Assembly (NCBI GenBank): GCA_037200445.1
Contig: JBBCGH010000001.1
Span: forward strand, 1,116,001 to 1,180,000
From: Alphaproteobacteria bacterium
Lineage (GTDB): Bacteria; Pseudomonadota; Alphaproteobacteria; Rhizobiales; Xanthobacteraceae
Reading direction: 5' to 3'
Length of the DNA stretch: 64,000 nucleotides
Shown: positions 16,963-26,492 of the stretch, one piece after another
Position numbering within the stretch: position 1 is the first letter of the stretch
How the letters are laid out: each line of letters begins with the position of its first letter
The notes under the pieces: generated by a model
The model's database searches: none
What the model was told of the DNA's origin: nothing
What the model saw: only the letters and a program-made list of their open reading frames with translations
Program-made: the position numbers and the translations under genes

Positions 16963-17108
16963 TGGAAGATCGGAAAACTCCGGCCGGCGCGTCGCGCCCT
17001 ACCGCTTAAAAGCGCGCCATCATGACGATGTCGGGGGCGAGCGCAAGGGGGGTGCGTCGTGCCCCATATATATTTTGCAGTGCGATGGTGAAGGCCAAAA
17101 ATCATGAA

Positions 17109-17579
17109 TTATTGGTCAGATTCGGAGGTGCGCAGTGCAGCAATTACAAGGGGATAGGGATCCACTCCAGGCGCGACCGCAAGTCGCGGCAGCGCGATGC
17201 CGGCGACTTCCGCGACGGCGGATGCCTGCAGGGGGAGCCGCTCTGAATCGGCTGCCGCAAGGTCGATTACGAGACCAGCCACCGCGAGCGGCTCGTACGG
17301 CAGACGACGAATCCCGAGCCCGCGCACCTCGATCAGCCCGGCGAGCGCCTCCGCGGGGCGAACCAAAAGGCGTCCGTGCACGGCTTCGACATGAACGCGG
17401 TCGTCTCCGACAAGCCGCGTGAAGGGCAACGCGCCGGAGGAGCCGCCCCGAACAAGCGCAAGCGCCAGCCGCGATTTGCCCGAGCCCGCCGGCCCGCGGA
17501 TCAGCACGGCGCGGGTGCCGACCAGGACGGCGGAGGCGTGGATACTCGGCACGGTCATTGGAAAGGGGCGAACAGTCAC
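17109..17579 (-). CDS. hprK: HPr kinase/phosphorylase, short alphaproteobacterial form
   Basis: A 156-residue protein with only the catalytic domain of HprK; the N-terminal domain of Gram-positive HprK is missing, as in other alphaproteobacteria. The Walker A loop is IRGPAGSGKSRLAL, preceded by IHASAVLVGTRAV. It phosphorylates HPr at a serine. GTG 17579 overlaps the chvG stop (GTGA), suggesting coupling. ATG 17558 is a possible alternative start and neither has a strong Shine-Dalgarno. Confidence 0.92.
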   Translation of the reverse strand: MTVRPFPMTVPSIHASAVLVGTRAVLIRGPAGSGKSRLALALVRGGSSGALPFTRLVGDDRVHVEAVHGRLLVRPAEALAGLIEVRGLGIRRLPYEPLAVAGLVIDLAAADSERLPLQASAVAEVAGIALPRLAVAPGVDPYPLVIAALRTSESDQ

Positions 17580-19363
17580 ATCGCCGGAAGGCGCACCACG
17601 AAACGCGCGCCGAGCACGCGCGGGCCATGCTCGTCCGACACACCCATGCGGTTCTCGGCGCGGATGCGGCCGCCGTGCGCCTCGACGATCTGGCGCGAAA
17701 TCGAGAGCCCGAGCCCGGAGTTCTGTCCGAATCCCTGGTGCGGCCGGTCGGTGTAGAAGCGCTCGAAGATGCGCTCGATCGCCTCTGGCGCAATGCCGGG
17801 CCCGTCGTCGTCAACCGTGATCTCGACGGCGTTGCGCAGCCGCTTCGCGGTGATGCGCACCCTCCCGTCCGGCGGCGAGAACGAGCGCGCGTTCTCGATC
17901 AGGTTATCGATGACCTGGCCGAGCCGCGAGTCGTGCCCGGGCGCCACGAACGAGCTCGGCGGACCGCCATCGAATGCGAGCGTGATCGTCACGCCGTCGT
18001 CGCGCCGCACCTCGTTCGCGACCGTCACCACGGTGCGCAAGAGCCGCGTCAGATCGACCGGGCTCGCGTCCTGTCGCTGTAATTCGGCGTCCAGGCGGCT
18101 TGCGTCGGACACGTCGGAAATCAGCCGGTCGAGGCGGCGCACGTCATGCTCGATGACGGCGAGCAGCCGCGCGCGGCTCTCCGGCGTGCGCGCAAGCGGC
18201 ATGGTCTCGACCGCCGAGCGCAGCGACGTGAGCGGGTTTTTCAGCTCATGCGCAACGTCGGCCGCGAAGCTCTCGATCGCCTCGATGCGGCTGTAGAGCG
18301 AGTCGGTCATCTCGCGCAGCGCGCCGGACAGTTCGCCGATCTCGTCGCGCCGGTAGGTGAAGTCGGGAATCTCCTCGCGCGACTTGATGCGGCGGCGCAC
18401 CGCCTCCGCGGCATCGGCGAGCCGCCGCACCGGCTCCGCAATGGTGCGCGCGAGCAGCATCGAGAGCAGCACCATGACGGCGCCGAGCGCGAGGAACAGA
18501 AGGAGGACCTGGAAGCGCTCGGCCGCGACCGCCGAGTCGATCTCGCCGCCCTGGGTCGAGAGCAGCAGCGCACCGCGCACCGCGCGGAAGCGCTGGATCG
18601 GAACCGCGACCAGCAGGATGATCTCGCCACGCTCGTTGACGCGCACGGCGCTTGCCTTCTGGCCGGCGAGTGCCTGCACGACCTCCGGATAGTCCTTGCC
18701 GTTTCCCGGGCCGAGGTCGCGATAGAGCGGATAGCTCGAGCGGCCGAACCAGCTCTTGATCGCGATCCAGGCGCGCTCCAGCCGCGTCGGCCGGTCGTCC
18801 GGAGGGATGAGGTCGAAGCGAAGCACGTCGCCGCGGCCGTAGAGATTGCGCGAGTCGATCTGCAGCGCGCCGTCGCGGTCGTAAATGCGCGCCTGCGTGC
18901 GGGTCGGCTGGATCAGCCGGCGCAGTACCGGCGCGACGCGCTCCAGGTTGATGGGGAATTCGAGGCCGGAGAGCGCTTCATCCTGCGGGCCGTAGCTTTC
19001 GCCGGCCTGCAGCTCGATCAGCTTGTCGGGATCGACCGTGATGGTGTCGGTCTCGACTGTCGCCGAGGCCGCGATCGCGCTCGCAATGATCTCGCCCTGC
19101 ACCAGCAGGCTTTGCACCCTTGCGTCGATCAGGCCGGCGCGATATTGCGACACGTAGAGAATGCTGATCACCAGCACGAACAGGCCCGCGATGTTGAGCA
19201 GAACGATGCGCCGCGTCAGGCTGGACGACGCCTGCGCGTCGACCGTGCGCCAGCCGCGGCGCAACGCATCCGTGGCGCGGCGCAGCAGGGGTCTGCGCGC
19301 CACGCGCGGCCGCTCGCCGGTCGGTTCGGCTGCGGCAGGAACAGTCGTGGTTCGATCCAGCAC
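17576..19363 (-). CDS. chvG: Sensor histidine kinase ChvG (ExoS)
   Basis: A 595-residue inner-membrane kinase. A ~50-residue cytoplasmic N-terminus leads to TM1 (~51-72), a periplasmic sensor region to about 280, TM2 and HAMP (~285-350). The dimerisation His lies in DVAHELKNPLTSLRSAVE, followed by the N box (NLIENARSF) and G boxes (DDGPGIAP, GLGLSISRQIVEAHGG). ChvG senses acid or envelope stress through its periplasmic part (held off by ExoR in relatives) and phosphorylates ChvI. The start is GTG. The gene is between chvI and hprK, the conserved order. Confidence 0.95.
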   Translation of the reverse strand: MLDRTTTVPAAAEPTGERPRVARRPLLRRATDALRRGWRTVDAQASSSLTRRIVLLNIAGLFVLVISILYVSQYRAGLIDARVQSLLVQGEIIASAIAASATVETDTITVDPDKLIELQAGESYGPQDEALSGLEFPINLERVAPVLRRLIQPTRTQARIYDRDGALQIDSRNLYGRGDVLRFDLIPPDDRPTRLERAWIAIKSWFGRSSYPLYRDLGPGNGKDYPEVVQALAGQKASAVRVNERGEIILLVAVPIQRFRAVRGALLLSTQGGEIDSAVAAERFQVLLLFLALGAVMVLLSMLLARTIAEPVRRLADAAEAVRRRIKSREEIPDFTYRRDEIGELSGALREMTDSLYSRIEAIESFAADVAHELKNPLTSLRSAVETMPLARTPESRARLLAVIEHDVRRLDRLISDVSDASRLDAELQRQDASPVDLTRLLRTVVTVANEVRRDDGVTITLAFDGGPPSSFVAPGHDSRLGQVIDNLIENARSFSPPDGRVRITAKRLRNAVEITVDDDGPGIAPEAIERIFERFYTDRPHQGFGQNSGLGLSISRQIVEAHGGRIRAENRMGVSDEHGPRVLGARFVVRLPAM

Positions 19364-19435
19364 CTTCGCTTAAGCCCGCTCGGGTTCGCGCAAGCAACGC
19401 CTGCGTGCGGATATTACCGCAAATCGCCCCCGAGT

Positions 19436-20137
19436 TCAGGCTTCCTTGAAACGATAGCCGACGCCATACAGCGTCTCGATCATGTCGAAGTCGTCGTCGG
19501 CCACCTTGAACTTCTTGCGCAGCCGCTTGATGTGGCTGTCGATGGTGCGGTCGTCGACATACACCTGATCGTCATAGGCCGCGTCCATCAGGGCGTTGCG
19601 GCTTTTCACCACGCCCGGCCGGCTCGCGAGCGCCTGCAGGATCAGGAATTCGGTGACAGTCAGCGTCACCGGCTCGTCCTTCCAGGTGCAGGTGTGCCGC
19701 TCCGGGTCCATGCGCAGCAGGCCGCGTTCGAGCACCTTGCGGGTGTCGGTCTCCTTCACGGCCGTCGCATCCTTCGGCAGGCCCCGCCGCAGGATCGCCT
19801 TGACGCGCTCAACCAGAAGCCGCTGCGAGAAGGGTTTGCGGATGAAGTCGTCCGCGCCCATTTTCAGGCCGAACAATTCGTCGATCTCCTCGTCCTTCGA
19901 GGTGAGGAAGATCACCGGCATGTCGGTCTTCTGGCGCAGGCGGCGCAAGAGCTCCATGCCGTCCATGCGGGGCATCTTGATGTCGAGGATGGCGAGGTCC
20001 GGCGGCGACGTCTTGAAGCCCTCGAGTGCGGAGGCGCCGTCCGTGTAGGTCATGATCCGGTAGCCTTCGGATTCGAGCGCGATCGAAACCGAGGTCAGGA
20101 TATTGCGGTCGTCGTCGACCAGAGCGATTGTTGGCAT
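19436..20137 (-). CDS. chvI: Response regulator ChvI
   Basis: A 233-residue OmpR-family regulator. The receiver has VDDDRN, the phospho-Asp in [13 protein letters not shown] and the conserved Lys in FLTSKDEE. The C-terminal winged helix has the recognition segment [15 protein letters not shown]. It acts with ChvG on envelope and exopolysaccharide genes. AGAAGG lies upstream of the ATG. It is divergent from the HugZ-like gene; in many relatives the divergent neighbour is pckA, which here lies 12 kb away. Confidence 0.96.
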   Translation of the reverse strand: MPTIALVDDDRNILTSVSIALESEGYRIMTYTDGASALEGFKTSPPDLAILDIKMPRMDGMELLRRLRQKTDMPVIFLTSKDEEIDELFGLKMGADDFIRKPFSQRLLVERVKAILRRGLPKDATAVKETDTRKVLERGLLRMDPERHTCTWKDEPVTLTVTEFLILQALASRPGVVKSRNALMDAAYDDQVYVDDRTIDSHIKRLRKKFKVADDDFDMIETLYGVGYRFKEA

Positions 20138-20293
20138 GGGCGGCCTTCTAGCATGAATCAGCCGCGCGAAAACCCGCCCGGCCCCTGGTTCCAGCAGACT
20201 CTCCGGACTCGGCGCAATTGTGGCAAAGGTTAGAAAAATCGTGGCAGATGAAGGATTTGGCCCCGTCTTGGTGAACCGTTTTGGAGGCCCAAA

Positions 20294-21094
20294 ATGACGT
20301 CTGAGACCGTAAGCCCGCTGCCAGGCGCGATGCCGGGCCGGCTGCCCGAAACCGCCCGGCCGCCCGCGGATTTCGATCCGAGAGCCCTCGCCAAGGCGTT
20401 GCTGCGGGCGACCCGGGCCGGCACGCTCGGCACGCTCGACCGGAACTCAGGGCACCCGTTCACCTCCCTGGTGAATGTCGCGACCGACACGGACGGCTCG
20501 CCGGTGATCCTGACCTCGCGGCTCTCGACCCATACGGCGAACCTCGAACAAGACGGGCGCGCCTCGGTCCTGCTCGCCGAGACCGGGAAGGGCGATCCGC
20601 TGGCGCATCCGCGTCTTACTGTGCTCGGCACATTCGCGCGCGTCGAACCCGGCAGCACGGACGACGCGCGGGTGCGGCGGCGCTTCCTTGCGCGGCATCC
20701 GAAGTCGGAGCTTTACGCCGGCTTCGGCGACTTCGCGTTCTGGCGGATGAACGTCGTGGCGGCGCACCTCAATGGCGGCTTCGCGCGTGCGGCGGATCTT
20801 GGCGCCGCCGATCTGATGACGGATCTGGCCGGCGCTGACGAGATGATCGCCGCCGAGGAGGGCGCGGTCGCGCACATGAATGCCGATCACGCCGAGGCGA
20901 CACGCCTCTATGCGACGAAGCTGCTCGGGCTCGACGAGGGTCCGTGGCGTATCTCGGGTCTCGATCCCGATGGCGCGGACCTGACCGCCGGCGACCGCAC
21001 CGCGCGGCTTGCGTTTCCGCAGCGGGTCACGTCGGCCGGCGCATTGCGGCAGATGCTGGTCGAACTCGCCAAGCAGGCGAGAGGCCAGGCGTGA
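20294..21094 (+). CDS. HugZ-like pyridoxamine 5'-phosphate oxidase-fold protein
   Basis: A 266-residue protein. The split-barrel flavin-binding domain spans ~30-170 ([21 protein letters not shown]). The C-terminal DUF2470-type domain (~185-260) has [19 protein letters not shown], typical of heme-utilisation HugZ proteins. Heme oxygenase activity is known for some members, but their key heme His cannot be confirmed here by eye. GGAGG precedes the ATG. It is coupled by GTGA to the PEP-mutase-like gene, an unexpected partner. Confidence 0.85.
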   Translation: MTSETVSPLPGAMPGRLPETARPPADFDPRALAKALLRATRAGTLGTLDRNSGHPFTSLVNVATDTDGSPVILTSRLSTHTANLEQDGRASVLLAETGKGDPLAHPRLTVLGTFARVEPGSTDDARVRRRFLARHPKSELYAGFGDFAFWRMNVVAAHLNGGFARAADLGAADLMTDLAGADEMIAAEEGAVAHMNADHAEATRLYATKLLGLDEGPWRISGLDPDGADLTAGDRTARLAFPQRVTSAGALRQMLVELAKQARGQA

Positions 21095-21969
21095 GCGAGA
21101 AGGTGTCAAAGACCGCTGCGCTGCGCGCCAAGCTCGACGTTGGCAAGCCCGCGCTCGCGATGGCGGCACACAATCCGCTGGCCGCAAAGCTCGCCGCCAA
21201 CGCCGGCTTCGATGCGATCTGGGGCAGCGGATTCGAGCTCTCGGCCTCCTATGCGGTGCCGGACGCCAACATCCTCTCGATGGGCACGCACCTCGACATG
21301 ATGCGCGCGATCGGCGAGGTGCAGACGGCGCCGGTGATCGCCGATATCGACACGGGCTTCGGCAATGCGGTGAACGTCGCCTATGTGGTGCCGCGCTATG
21401 TGTCGGCCGGTGTCGCGGCTGTCGTGATGGAGGACAAGACCTTTCCGAAGGACTCGAGCCTGCGTGTCGGCGGTCGGCAGGAGCTGGTGCCGCTGCCTGA
21501 GTTTCAGGGCAAGATTGCCGCGGCAAAGGCTGCGGCGGGCGAGGTCATCGTTGTAGCTAGAACCGAGGCGCTGATTGCTGGCCTTGGCGAGGACGAAGCG
21601 CTGCGCCGCGGTGCCGCCTATGCGGAAGCCGGTGCCGATGCGGTGCTGATCCACAGCAAGCAGAAAACGCCGGACGAGATCCTGTCCTTCTGCCGCGCCT
21701 GGGGCGGGCAGGTGCCGCTTGTACTGGTGCCCACGAGCTATCCGCAGCTCTCGTTCGCGGACATCGCGGCGCTCGGCAAGGTCGGGCTGATTATTTGCGG
21801 CAATCACGCGATCCGCGCAGCCGTCGCGGCGATGCAGACGACCTTCCGCCGCATCATCGCGGAGGGCGGCATCGCGGGCGTGGAACCCGACATCGCGCCG
21901 GTTGCAGACGTGTTCGCGTTGCAAGGCGATGCGCACATGCGCGAGATCGAGAAGAAGTATCTGCAGTGA
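21091..21969 (+). CDS. PEP mutase/isocitrate lyase superfamily enzyme, phosphonopyruvate hydrolase-like
   Basis: A 292-residue TIM barrel. GSGFELSASYAVPDAN and ADIDTGFGNAVNV supply metal and substrate residues; the gating loop is E114-D-K-TFPK120-D-S122-S. PEP mutases have Asn at 122, whereas phosphonopyruvate hydrolase has Thr there, so Ser122 argues for a hydrolase- or lyase-type reaction rather than C-P bond formation. No phosphonopyruvate decarboxylase or other phosphonate gene is nearby. GTG 21091 overlaps the stop of the HugZ-like gene. Confidence 0.82.
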   Translation: MSEKVSKTAALRAKLDVGKPALAMAAHNPLAAKLAANAGFDAIWGSGFELSASYAVPDANILSMGTHLDMMRAIGEVQTAPVIADIDTGFGNAVNVAYVVPRYVSAGVAAVVMEDKTFPKDSSLRVGGRQELVPLPEFQGKIAAAKAAAGEVIVVARTEALIAGLGEDEALRRGAAYAEAGADAVLIHSKQKTPDEILSFCRAWGGQVPLVLVPTSYPQLSFADIAALGKVGLIICGNHAIRAAVAAMQTTFRRIIAEGGIAGVEPDIAPVADVFALQGDAHMREIEKKYLQ

Positions 21970-21989
21970 ACACCACCAGGAGGCCGATC

Positions 21990-22400
21990 ATGAAGCATGT
22001 CTTGTTTGTCGCGGCATCGCTCCTCGCCATCACACCCGCGGTTGCCCAGACCGCAACTCAGGGGCCGGCGGTCACGCCCGCCTTCCGTCAGGAAATTCCG
22101 AACGTCCCGGGCAAGAGCCTCGTCGCGTCGGTCGTCGAGTACGCGCCGGGCGCGAAATCGCCGCCACACCGGCACGCGAACTCGGCCTTCATCGCCGCCT
22201 ACGTTCTGTCCGGCTCGGTACGCAGTCAGGTCAATGATGAGCCGGTCAAGGTCTACAAGGCCGGCGAAAGCTTTTTCGAAGCGCCGGGCGCGCATCATCG
22301 CGTCAGTGAAAACGCGAGCACGACCGAGCCCGCGCGGATGTTGGCGATTTTCGTGGTCGATTCGAGCGAACGAACGCTGACGACGCCGGACCCGAAGTGA
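21990..22400 (+). CDS. Secreted cupin-domain protein
   Basis: 136 residues. A signal peptide (MKHVLFVAASLLAITPAVAQ) is followed by a single cupin barrel. Metal-ligand histidines appear in PPHRHANSAF, with a second His pair in GAHHRVSENA. Monocupins of this type may be small dioxygenases or sensors. CAGGAGG at 21978-21983 fixes the start at 21990. It is 20 bases after the PEP-mutase-like gene and probably co-transcribed, although it is exported to the periplasm and its partners are cytosolic. Confidence 0.85.
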   Translation: MKHVLFVAASLLAITPAVAQTATQGPAVTPAFRQEIPNVPGKSLVASVVEYAPGAKSPPHRHANSAFIAAYVLSGSVRSQVNDEPVKVYKAGESFFEAPGAHHRVSENASTTEPARMLAIFVVDSSERTLTTPDPK

Positions 22401-22421
22401 CGCGGCCTGCGGCCGTTCGTA

Positions 22422-23288
22422 TCAATGCTTCGGCTTGTGTTTGTGCAGGCTGAGCTGCGCGTGCGTCCGGGGTGCCTCAAGTCCGCCACCGTCGATCCAT
22501 TCGTCGGTGCTCTTGATCGCACGCGCGATCAGCTCACCGGTACGGGAGAAGTCGTACGGCGATGCGTCGAGCGGACAGAGCGGCGGCAGCACGTAATAAT
22601 CGACGCGCGGATCGAGACGATCGAGCTCGGCAATGAGCTGACGCGCGATCAGAAGCGTGAGCGCGTGCAGCGCGTTGGCGACGGCGCCAACCGGCGGCGT
22701 CTGGCGCGCGCAGGCATAGCCGGTCGGCAGGACGATGAGACGCTCGGCGCCGTTCGCGACCGCCACGTTGATCGGCGTGTTGCTGGAGATGGCGCCGTCG
22801 GCAAGATAGAGCGCCTCGATCTGGACCGGCGCGAAGGCCGCCGGAATAGCCGTGCTCGCGAGGATCGCGTCGCAAGCCGGCCCTTTGGACAGCACGACCG
22901 TCTCGGCGGAGATGATATCGGTCGCGACGATAAAGATCGGGATCCGGGCATCTTCCAGATTGCGGTAGGGGAGATGGGTTTCGATGAGCTTTCTCAGGCC
23001 CTCCGACGTGACGAGAAAATCCCGCCGCCGTATGAAACCGAACAGTGTGGCGAGTGAAATCGGGAACACATCCTGGCGGCGCAGTCCGCGCCAGATCGTT
23101 TCGAGTTTGCCGATGCCCTCAAGGGTGGGATTGCCCGCATAGTAGGCGGCGTTGATCGCGCCGACGCTCGAGCCGCAGGCCATGTCGGCGACGACTCCAT
23201 GCGAGGCAAGCGAATGCAGCATGCCGACCTGGATGGCACCGAGGCTGCCGCCGCCGGCGAACACAAAGGCTGTTTTCGGGCTTGCCAT
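22422..23288 (-). CDS. Patatin-like phospholipase, soluble
   Basis: 288 residues with the patatin Ser-Asp dyad: oxyanion loop FAGGGSLGAIQ, nucleophile elbow GSSVGAINAAY and DGAISSNTP. No signal peptide is visible, so it is probably cytosolic. It resembles the RssA/YchK type of bacterial patatin. It is divergent from the exported redox cluster at 23437 and convergent with the cupin gene. There is no nucleotide cyclase nearby, so a CBASS role is not supported. Confidence 0.9.
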   Translation of the reverse strand: MASPKTAFVFAGGGSLGAIQVGMLHSLASHGVVADMACGSSVGAINAAYYAGNPTLEGIGKLETIWRGLRRQDVFPISLATLFGFIRRRDFLVTSEGLRKLIETHLPYRNLEDARIPIFIVATDIISAETVVLSKGPACDAILASTAIPAAFAPVQIEALYLADGAISSNTPINVAVANGAERLIVLPTGYACARQTPPVGAVANALHALTLLIARQLIAELDRLDPRVDYYVLPPLCPLDASPYDFSRTGELIARAIKSTDEWIDGGGLEAPRTHAQLSLHKHKPKH

Positions 23289-23436
23289 GAGTCGATATTA
23301 GCGAAGCGCGGTGCGGCGCATAAGGCGCGGGTTTCTTTCCATTAGCGAAAGAGGGCCCTGCGCGATTTGAATAGTCGGCGCCCACGCGCGGGAGTAGGAT
23401 GCCGCCCAATAGAACCAAAATTTTCGGGAGCGAAGT

Positions 23437-25596
23437 ATGACCATCAAGGACTATCGGACGAGTCTCGCCGCGATCGCCGCCGCGGCGTTTCTGTTTGCCG
23501 CACCACTCGCGCATGCGCAGACTGTCGGCGCGACGGATCTGGGCGGCACCGTCACCGGCGCGGGCGGGCCGGAGGCGGGCGTGTGGGTCATCGCCGAGAC
23601 GACCGACCTGCCGACGAAGTATTCCAAGACCGTCGTGACCGATGACCAGGGCCGCTACCTGATCCCGGATTTGCCGAAGGCGAAATACAAGGTCTGGGTG
23701 CGCGGCTATGGGCTTGTCGACTCGGCCAAGGCCGACGGCGAGCCAGGCAAGACGCTCGACCTCAAGGCCGTGAAGGCACCCGACGAGAAGTCGGCCGCCG
23801 AGTATTACCCGGGCATGTACTGGTACTCGATGCTGAAGATCCCGGCGGAGGATCAATTCCCCGGCACCGGCGCGAAGGGCAACGGGATTCCGGAGGTGAT
23901 GAAGAAGCAGTCCTACTGGATCGACACCGTCAAGAACTCCTGCCAGTCCTGTCACGCGCTCGGCTCTGCCGGTGTGCGGCACCTGTCGCCGAAGCTCGGC
24001 GAGTTCAAGAATTCGGTCGATGCCTGGACCGTACGCACGCAATCCGGTCAGGCGATGTCCAACATGGCGCTGACGCTCGGCCGCATCGGGCCGGACAAAG
24101 GCTTGCAGCTTTTCGCCGACTGGACCGATCGCATCGCCAAGGGCGAACTGCCGAAGGCAAAGCCGCAGCGGCCGCAGGGCCTCGAGCGCAACGTCGTGAT
24201 CACGTCGTGGGAATGGTCGACGCCGCAGCATTATCTCCATGACGCGGTGTCGAGCGACAAGCGCAACCCGACGCTGAACGCGAACGGCCTCGTCTACGGC
24301 TCGCCCGAGGAGAGCACCGACAACGTGCCGACGCTCGATCCGGTGACGCACAAGGCGTCGATGATCGTGCATCCCTATCGCGACCCGAAGACGCCGTCCT
24401 CGACCGAACTGCCGATGGGACCGTCTCCGCACTGGGGCGACAAGCCGATCTGGGACGGCCACACCTCGATCCACAATCCGATGATGGACGAAAAGGGCCG
24501 CGTCTGGTTCACGGCGCGCATCCGCCCGAATGCCAATCCGGATTTCTGCAAGCAGGGCTCGGATCATCCGTCCGCGAAAGTGCTGCCGCTGAACGAATCG
24601 CCGCGTCACCTTTCGATGTACGATCCGAAGACCGGCAAGTGGTCGCTGATCTCGACCTGCTTCTCGACGCATCACCTCTATTTTGGTCACGACAAGAACA
24701 ATACGCTGTGGACCAGCGCCGGGGGACCCGCGAGCGGCGTGGTCGGCTGGCTGAACACCAAGATGTATGACGAGACCGGCGACGAGCAGAAGTCTCAAGG
24801 CTGGACGCCGCTGATCATCGACACCAACGGCGACGGCAAGCGCGGGGCTTATGTGGGCCCGAACGATCCGGTCGATCCCGCCAAGGACAAGCGCATCAAC
24901 GCGGCGTTCTACGGCGTGCAGCCGAGCCCGGTCGACGATTCGATCTGGGGGCAGGCGATGGACGTCGGCTTCTCGCGCATCGATCAGCCCGGCTACATCA
25001 TGCGCCTCGTCCCTGGCGACAATCCGTCCGAGACGGCGCTCACCGAAGTGTACCTCCCGCCGGACGAGGCCTATGGCTCGCGCGGCCTCGATCTCACCTC
25101 CGACGGCGTGGTGTGGTCGGTGTTTTCGAGCGGCCACATGGGCAGCTTCGACCGCCGCAAGTGCAAGGGCCCGCTCAACGGCCCGGCCGCCGCGACCGGT
25201 AAGCACTGTCCCGAAGGCTGGACGCTCTACAAGATGCCCGGCCCGCAGTTCGAAGGCGTGACCGACAAGGGCAGCGCGAACCACGCCTATTACATCTGGG
25301 TCGATCGCGAGAACACGCTCGGGCTCGGCAAGGATGTGCCGATCGCGCAGACCAACGGCGGCGAGTCGCTGCTCACGATCGTGGACGGCAAGTTCGTCGA
25401 TCTGCGCGTGCCGTACCCGCTCGGCTTCTTCACCAAGAACGTCGACGGCCGCATCGACGATGCGAATGCCGGCTGGAAGGGGCGCGGGCTGTGGACCACG
25501 TTCGGCAGCCGCACTGTGTTCCACAATGAGGGCGGCACCGAGAACAAGCCGCGGCTCTACAAGCTGCAGGTGCGTCCGAACCCGCTCGCGAACTAG
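23437..25596 (+). CDS. Exported carboxypeptidase-regulatory-like/beta-propeller protein with c-type heme motif
   Basis: 719 residues. A signal peptide (~1-28, ending AHAQ) leads into an Ig-like CarboxypepD_reg domain (~32-115, TVVTDDQGRYLIPDLP). A CQSCH heme-attachment motif follows at 169-173. The long C-terminal part has repeated sheets of Vgb/NHL-propeller type (HNPMMDEKGRVWFTARI, LDLTSDGVVWSVFS). Four further Cys lie in the propeller. It is probably a periplasmic monoheme redox enzyme of unknown substrate. It heads a five-gene operon, and its paralogue at 26873 ends it. I know no characterised member. Confidence 0.78.
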   Translation: MTIKDYRTSLAAIAAAAFLFAAPLAHAQTVGATDLGGTVTGAGGPEAGVWVIAETTDLPTKYSKTVVTDDQGRYLIPDLPKAKYKVWVRGYGLVDSAKADGEPGKTLDLKAVKAPDEKSAAEYYPGMYWYSMLKIPAEDQFPGTGAKGNGIPEVMKKQSYWIDTVKNSCQSCHALGSAGVRHLSPKLGEFKNSVDAWTVRTQSGQAMSNMALTLGRIGPDKGLQLFADWTDRIAKGELPKAKPQRPQGLERNVVITSWEWSTPQHYLHDAVSSDKRNPTLNANGLVYGSPEESTDNVPTLDPVTHKASMIVHPYRDPKTPSSTELPMGPSPHWGDKPIWDGHTSIHNPMMDEKGRVWFTARIRPNANPDFCKQGSDHPSAKVLPLNESPRHLSMYDPKTGKWSLISTCFSTHHLYFGHDKNNTLWTSAGGPASGVVGWLNTKMYDETGDEQKSQGWTPLIIDTNGDGKRGAYVGPNDPVDPAKDKRINAAFYGVQPSPVDDSIWGQAMDVGFSRIDQPGYIMRLVPGDNPSETALTEVYLPPDEAYGSRGLDLTSDGVVWSVFSSGHMGSFDRRKCKGPLNGPAAATGKHCPEGWTLYKMPGPQFEGVTDKGSANHAYYIWVDRENTLGLGKDVPIAQTNGGESLLTIVDGKFVDLRVPYPLGFFTKNVDGRIDDANAGWKGRGLWTTFGSRTVFHNEGGTENKPRLYKLQVRPNPLAN

Positions 25597-25667
25597 CCGA
25601 TCGCACAATCCCCGCCGGCCGACCAGCCGGCGGGTTGCTGCCACTCGATGCAACTGGGGGCTTTTGC

Positions 25668-26132
25668 ATGTGGCTCGCACTGCTGATCATTCATGGGCTG
25701 CTCGCGTTTCTGCTGCTCGGCGCGGTGACGCATCAGGCCGTGAGCGTGTGGATGCCCGCACGGGCAAGGCGCGGAAATATCGTGCTGCGTTTCGGCGCGG
25801 TGCCGGGCGCCGGCTACACGAACGCGATCATCGTCCTCTACATCGTGACGGCGATCTTCGGCGGCTGGATCTACACGCTCTACCGCATCACGTCGCGGCT
25901 GACGCTCGAGCAGGGCCAATACTGGAAGACCTTCGGCGCATTTGAATTGAAGGAACACTTCATCGCGCTCGGCCTCGCGGTGCTGCCGGCCTACTGGTAT
26001 TACTGGCAAGCGCCGCTCGCCGAACAGCATGCGCGCACGCGGCTGATCCTCACCACGCTGCTCGCGCTCCTCGTGTGGTGGGGGTTCATCGTCGGGCACC
26101 TCACCAACAACATCCGGGGGCTTGCCGTATGA
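25668..26132 (+). CDS. Four-helix membrane protein of the redox cluster
   Basis: 154 residues with four hydrophobic segments (~2-24, 52-72, 98-116 and 126-148). Histidines sit at H9 and H22 in or at the end of helix 1, H97 at the start of helix 3 and H144 in helix 4. This arrangement could ligate heme b, although that is an inference. Start 25668 (MWLALLIIHG) is preferred to an upstream ATG because it gives a clean membrane N-terminus with a GGGGG-like ribosome site. It overlaps the next gene by four bases (ATGA). It may be the membrane electron-transfer anchor for the adjacent c-type proteins. Confidence 0.75.
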   Translation: MWLALLIIHGLLAFLLLGAVTHQAVSVWMPARARRGNIVLRFGAVPGAGYTNAIIVLYIVTAIFGGWIYTLYRITSRLTLEQGQYWKTFGAFELKEHFIALGLAVLPAYWYYWQAPLAEQHARTRLILTTLLALLVWWGFIVGHLTNNIRGLAV

Positions 26133-26467
26133 GCGCCTCGCCCCGCTTTGCCGTGTTCGCCATCGTGTTCGCGGCGGCCTATGCGGTGATCTACGTGTTC
26201 GCCGTGGAACAGAACTGGGCGCTGTTCACCTATCACCCGGCGACGAACACGGTCGGCCCGCTGACCACCAAGGCACCAGCCGGGCCCTCGATGTACTGGT
26301 ACGGCTGGATGTCGACAGCCGCGCTCGGCGCAGGCGTGCTTGCGGCGCTGGTCGCGGCACTGCCCGAAGGACTGACGCGGAAGATCCCGCCGTTGCTCTC
26401 GTGGGCGGTACCGCTGTGCGCGATCGTCGCATTCTGCTTTCTTCTCAAAGGATTCTTCCTGCGCTAG
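26129..26467 (+). CDS. Three-helix membrane protein of the redox cluster
   Basis: 112 residues. Hydrophobic segments lie at ~7-27, 57-78 and 88-110. A short loop of about 25 residues between the first two contains TYHPATNTVGPLTTKAP. I do not recognise a family. ATG 26129 overlaps the stop of the four-helix gene, so the two are probably made together and may form a subcomplex. No heme or metal motif is evident beyond a single His. Confidence 0.72.
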   Translation: MSASPRFAVFAIVFAAAYAVIYVFAVEQNWALFTYHPATNTVGPLTTKAPAGPSMYWYGWMSTAALGAGVLAALVAALPEGLTRKIPPLLSWAVPLCAIVAFCFLLKGFFLR

Positions 26468-26492
26468 AACTCGCCCGCAGGAGATGTCGCCG

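Noticed and set aside
22422-23288. Patatin as a CBASS-like defence effector
   Set aside because: No CD-NTase, ubiquitin-like or other defence gene is nearby, and the protein looks like a common stand-alone RssA-type patatin.
23119-25680. 853-residue open frame on the minus strand across the heme-propeller gene
   Set aside because: It is the GC-rich antisense shadow of the exported protein; it lacks domain motifs and is rich in His/Arg/Val runs typical of shadow frames.
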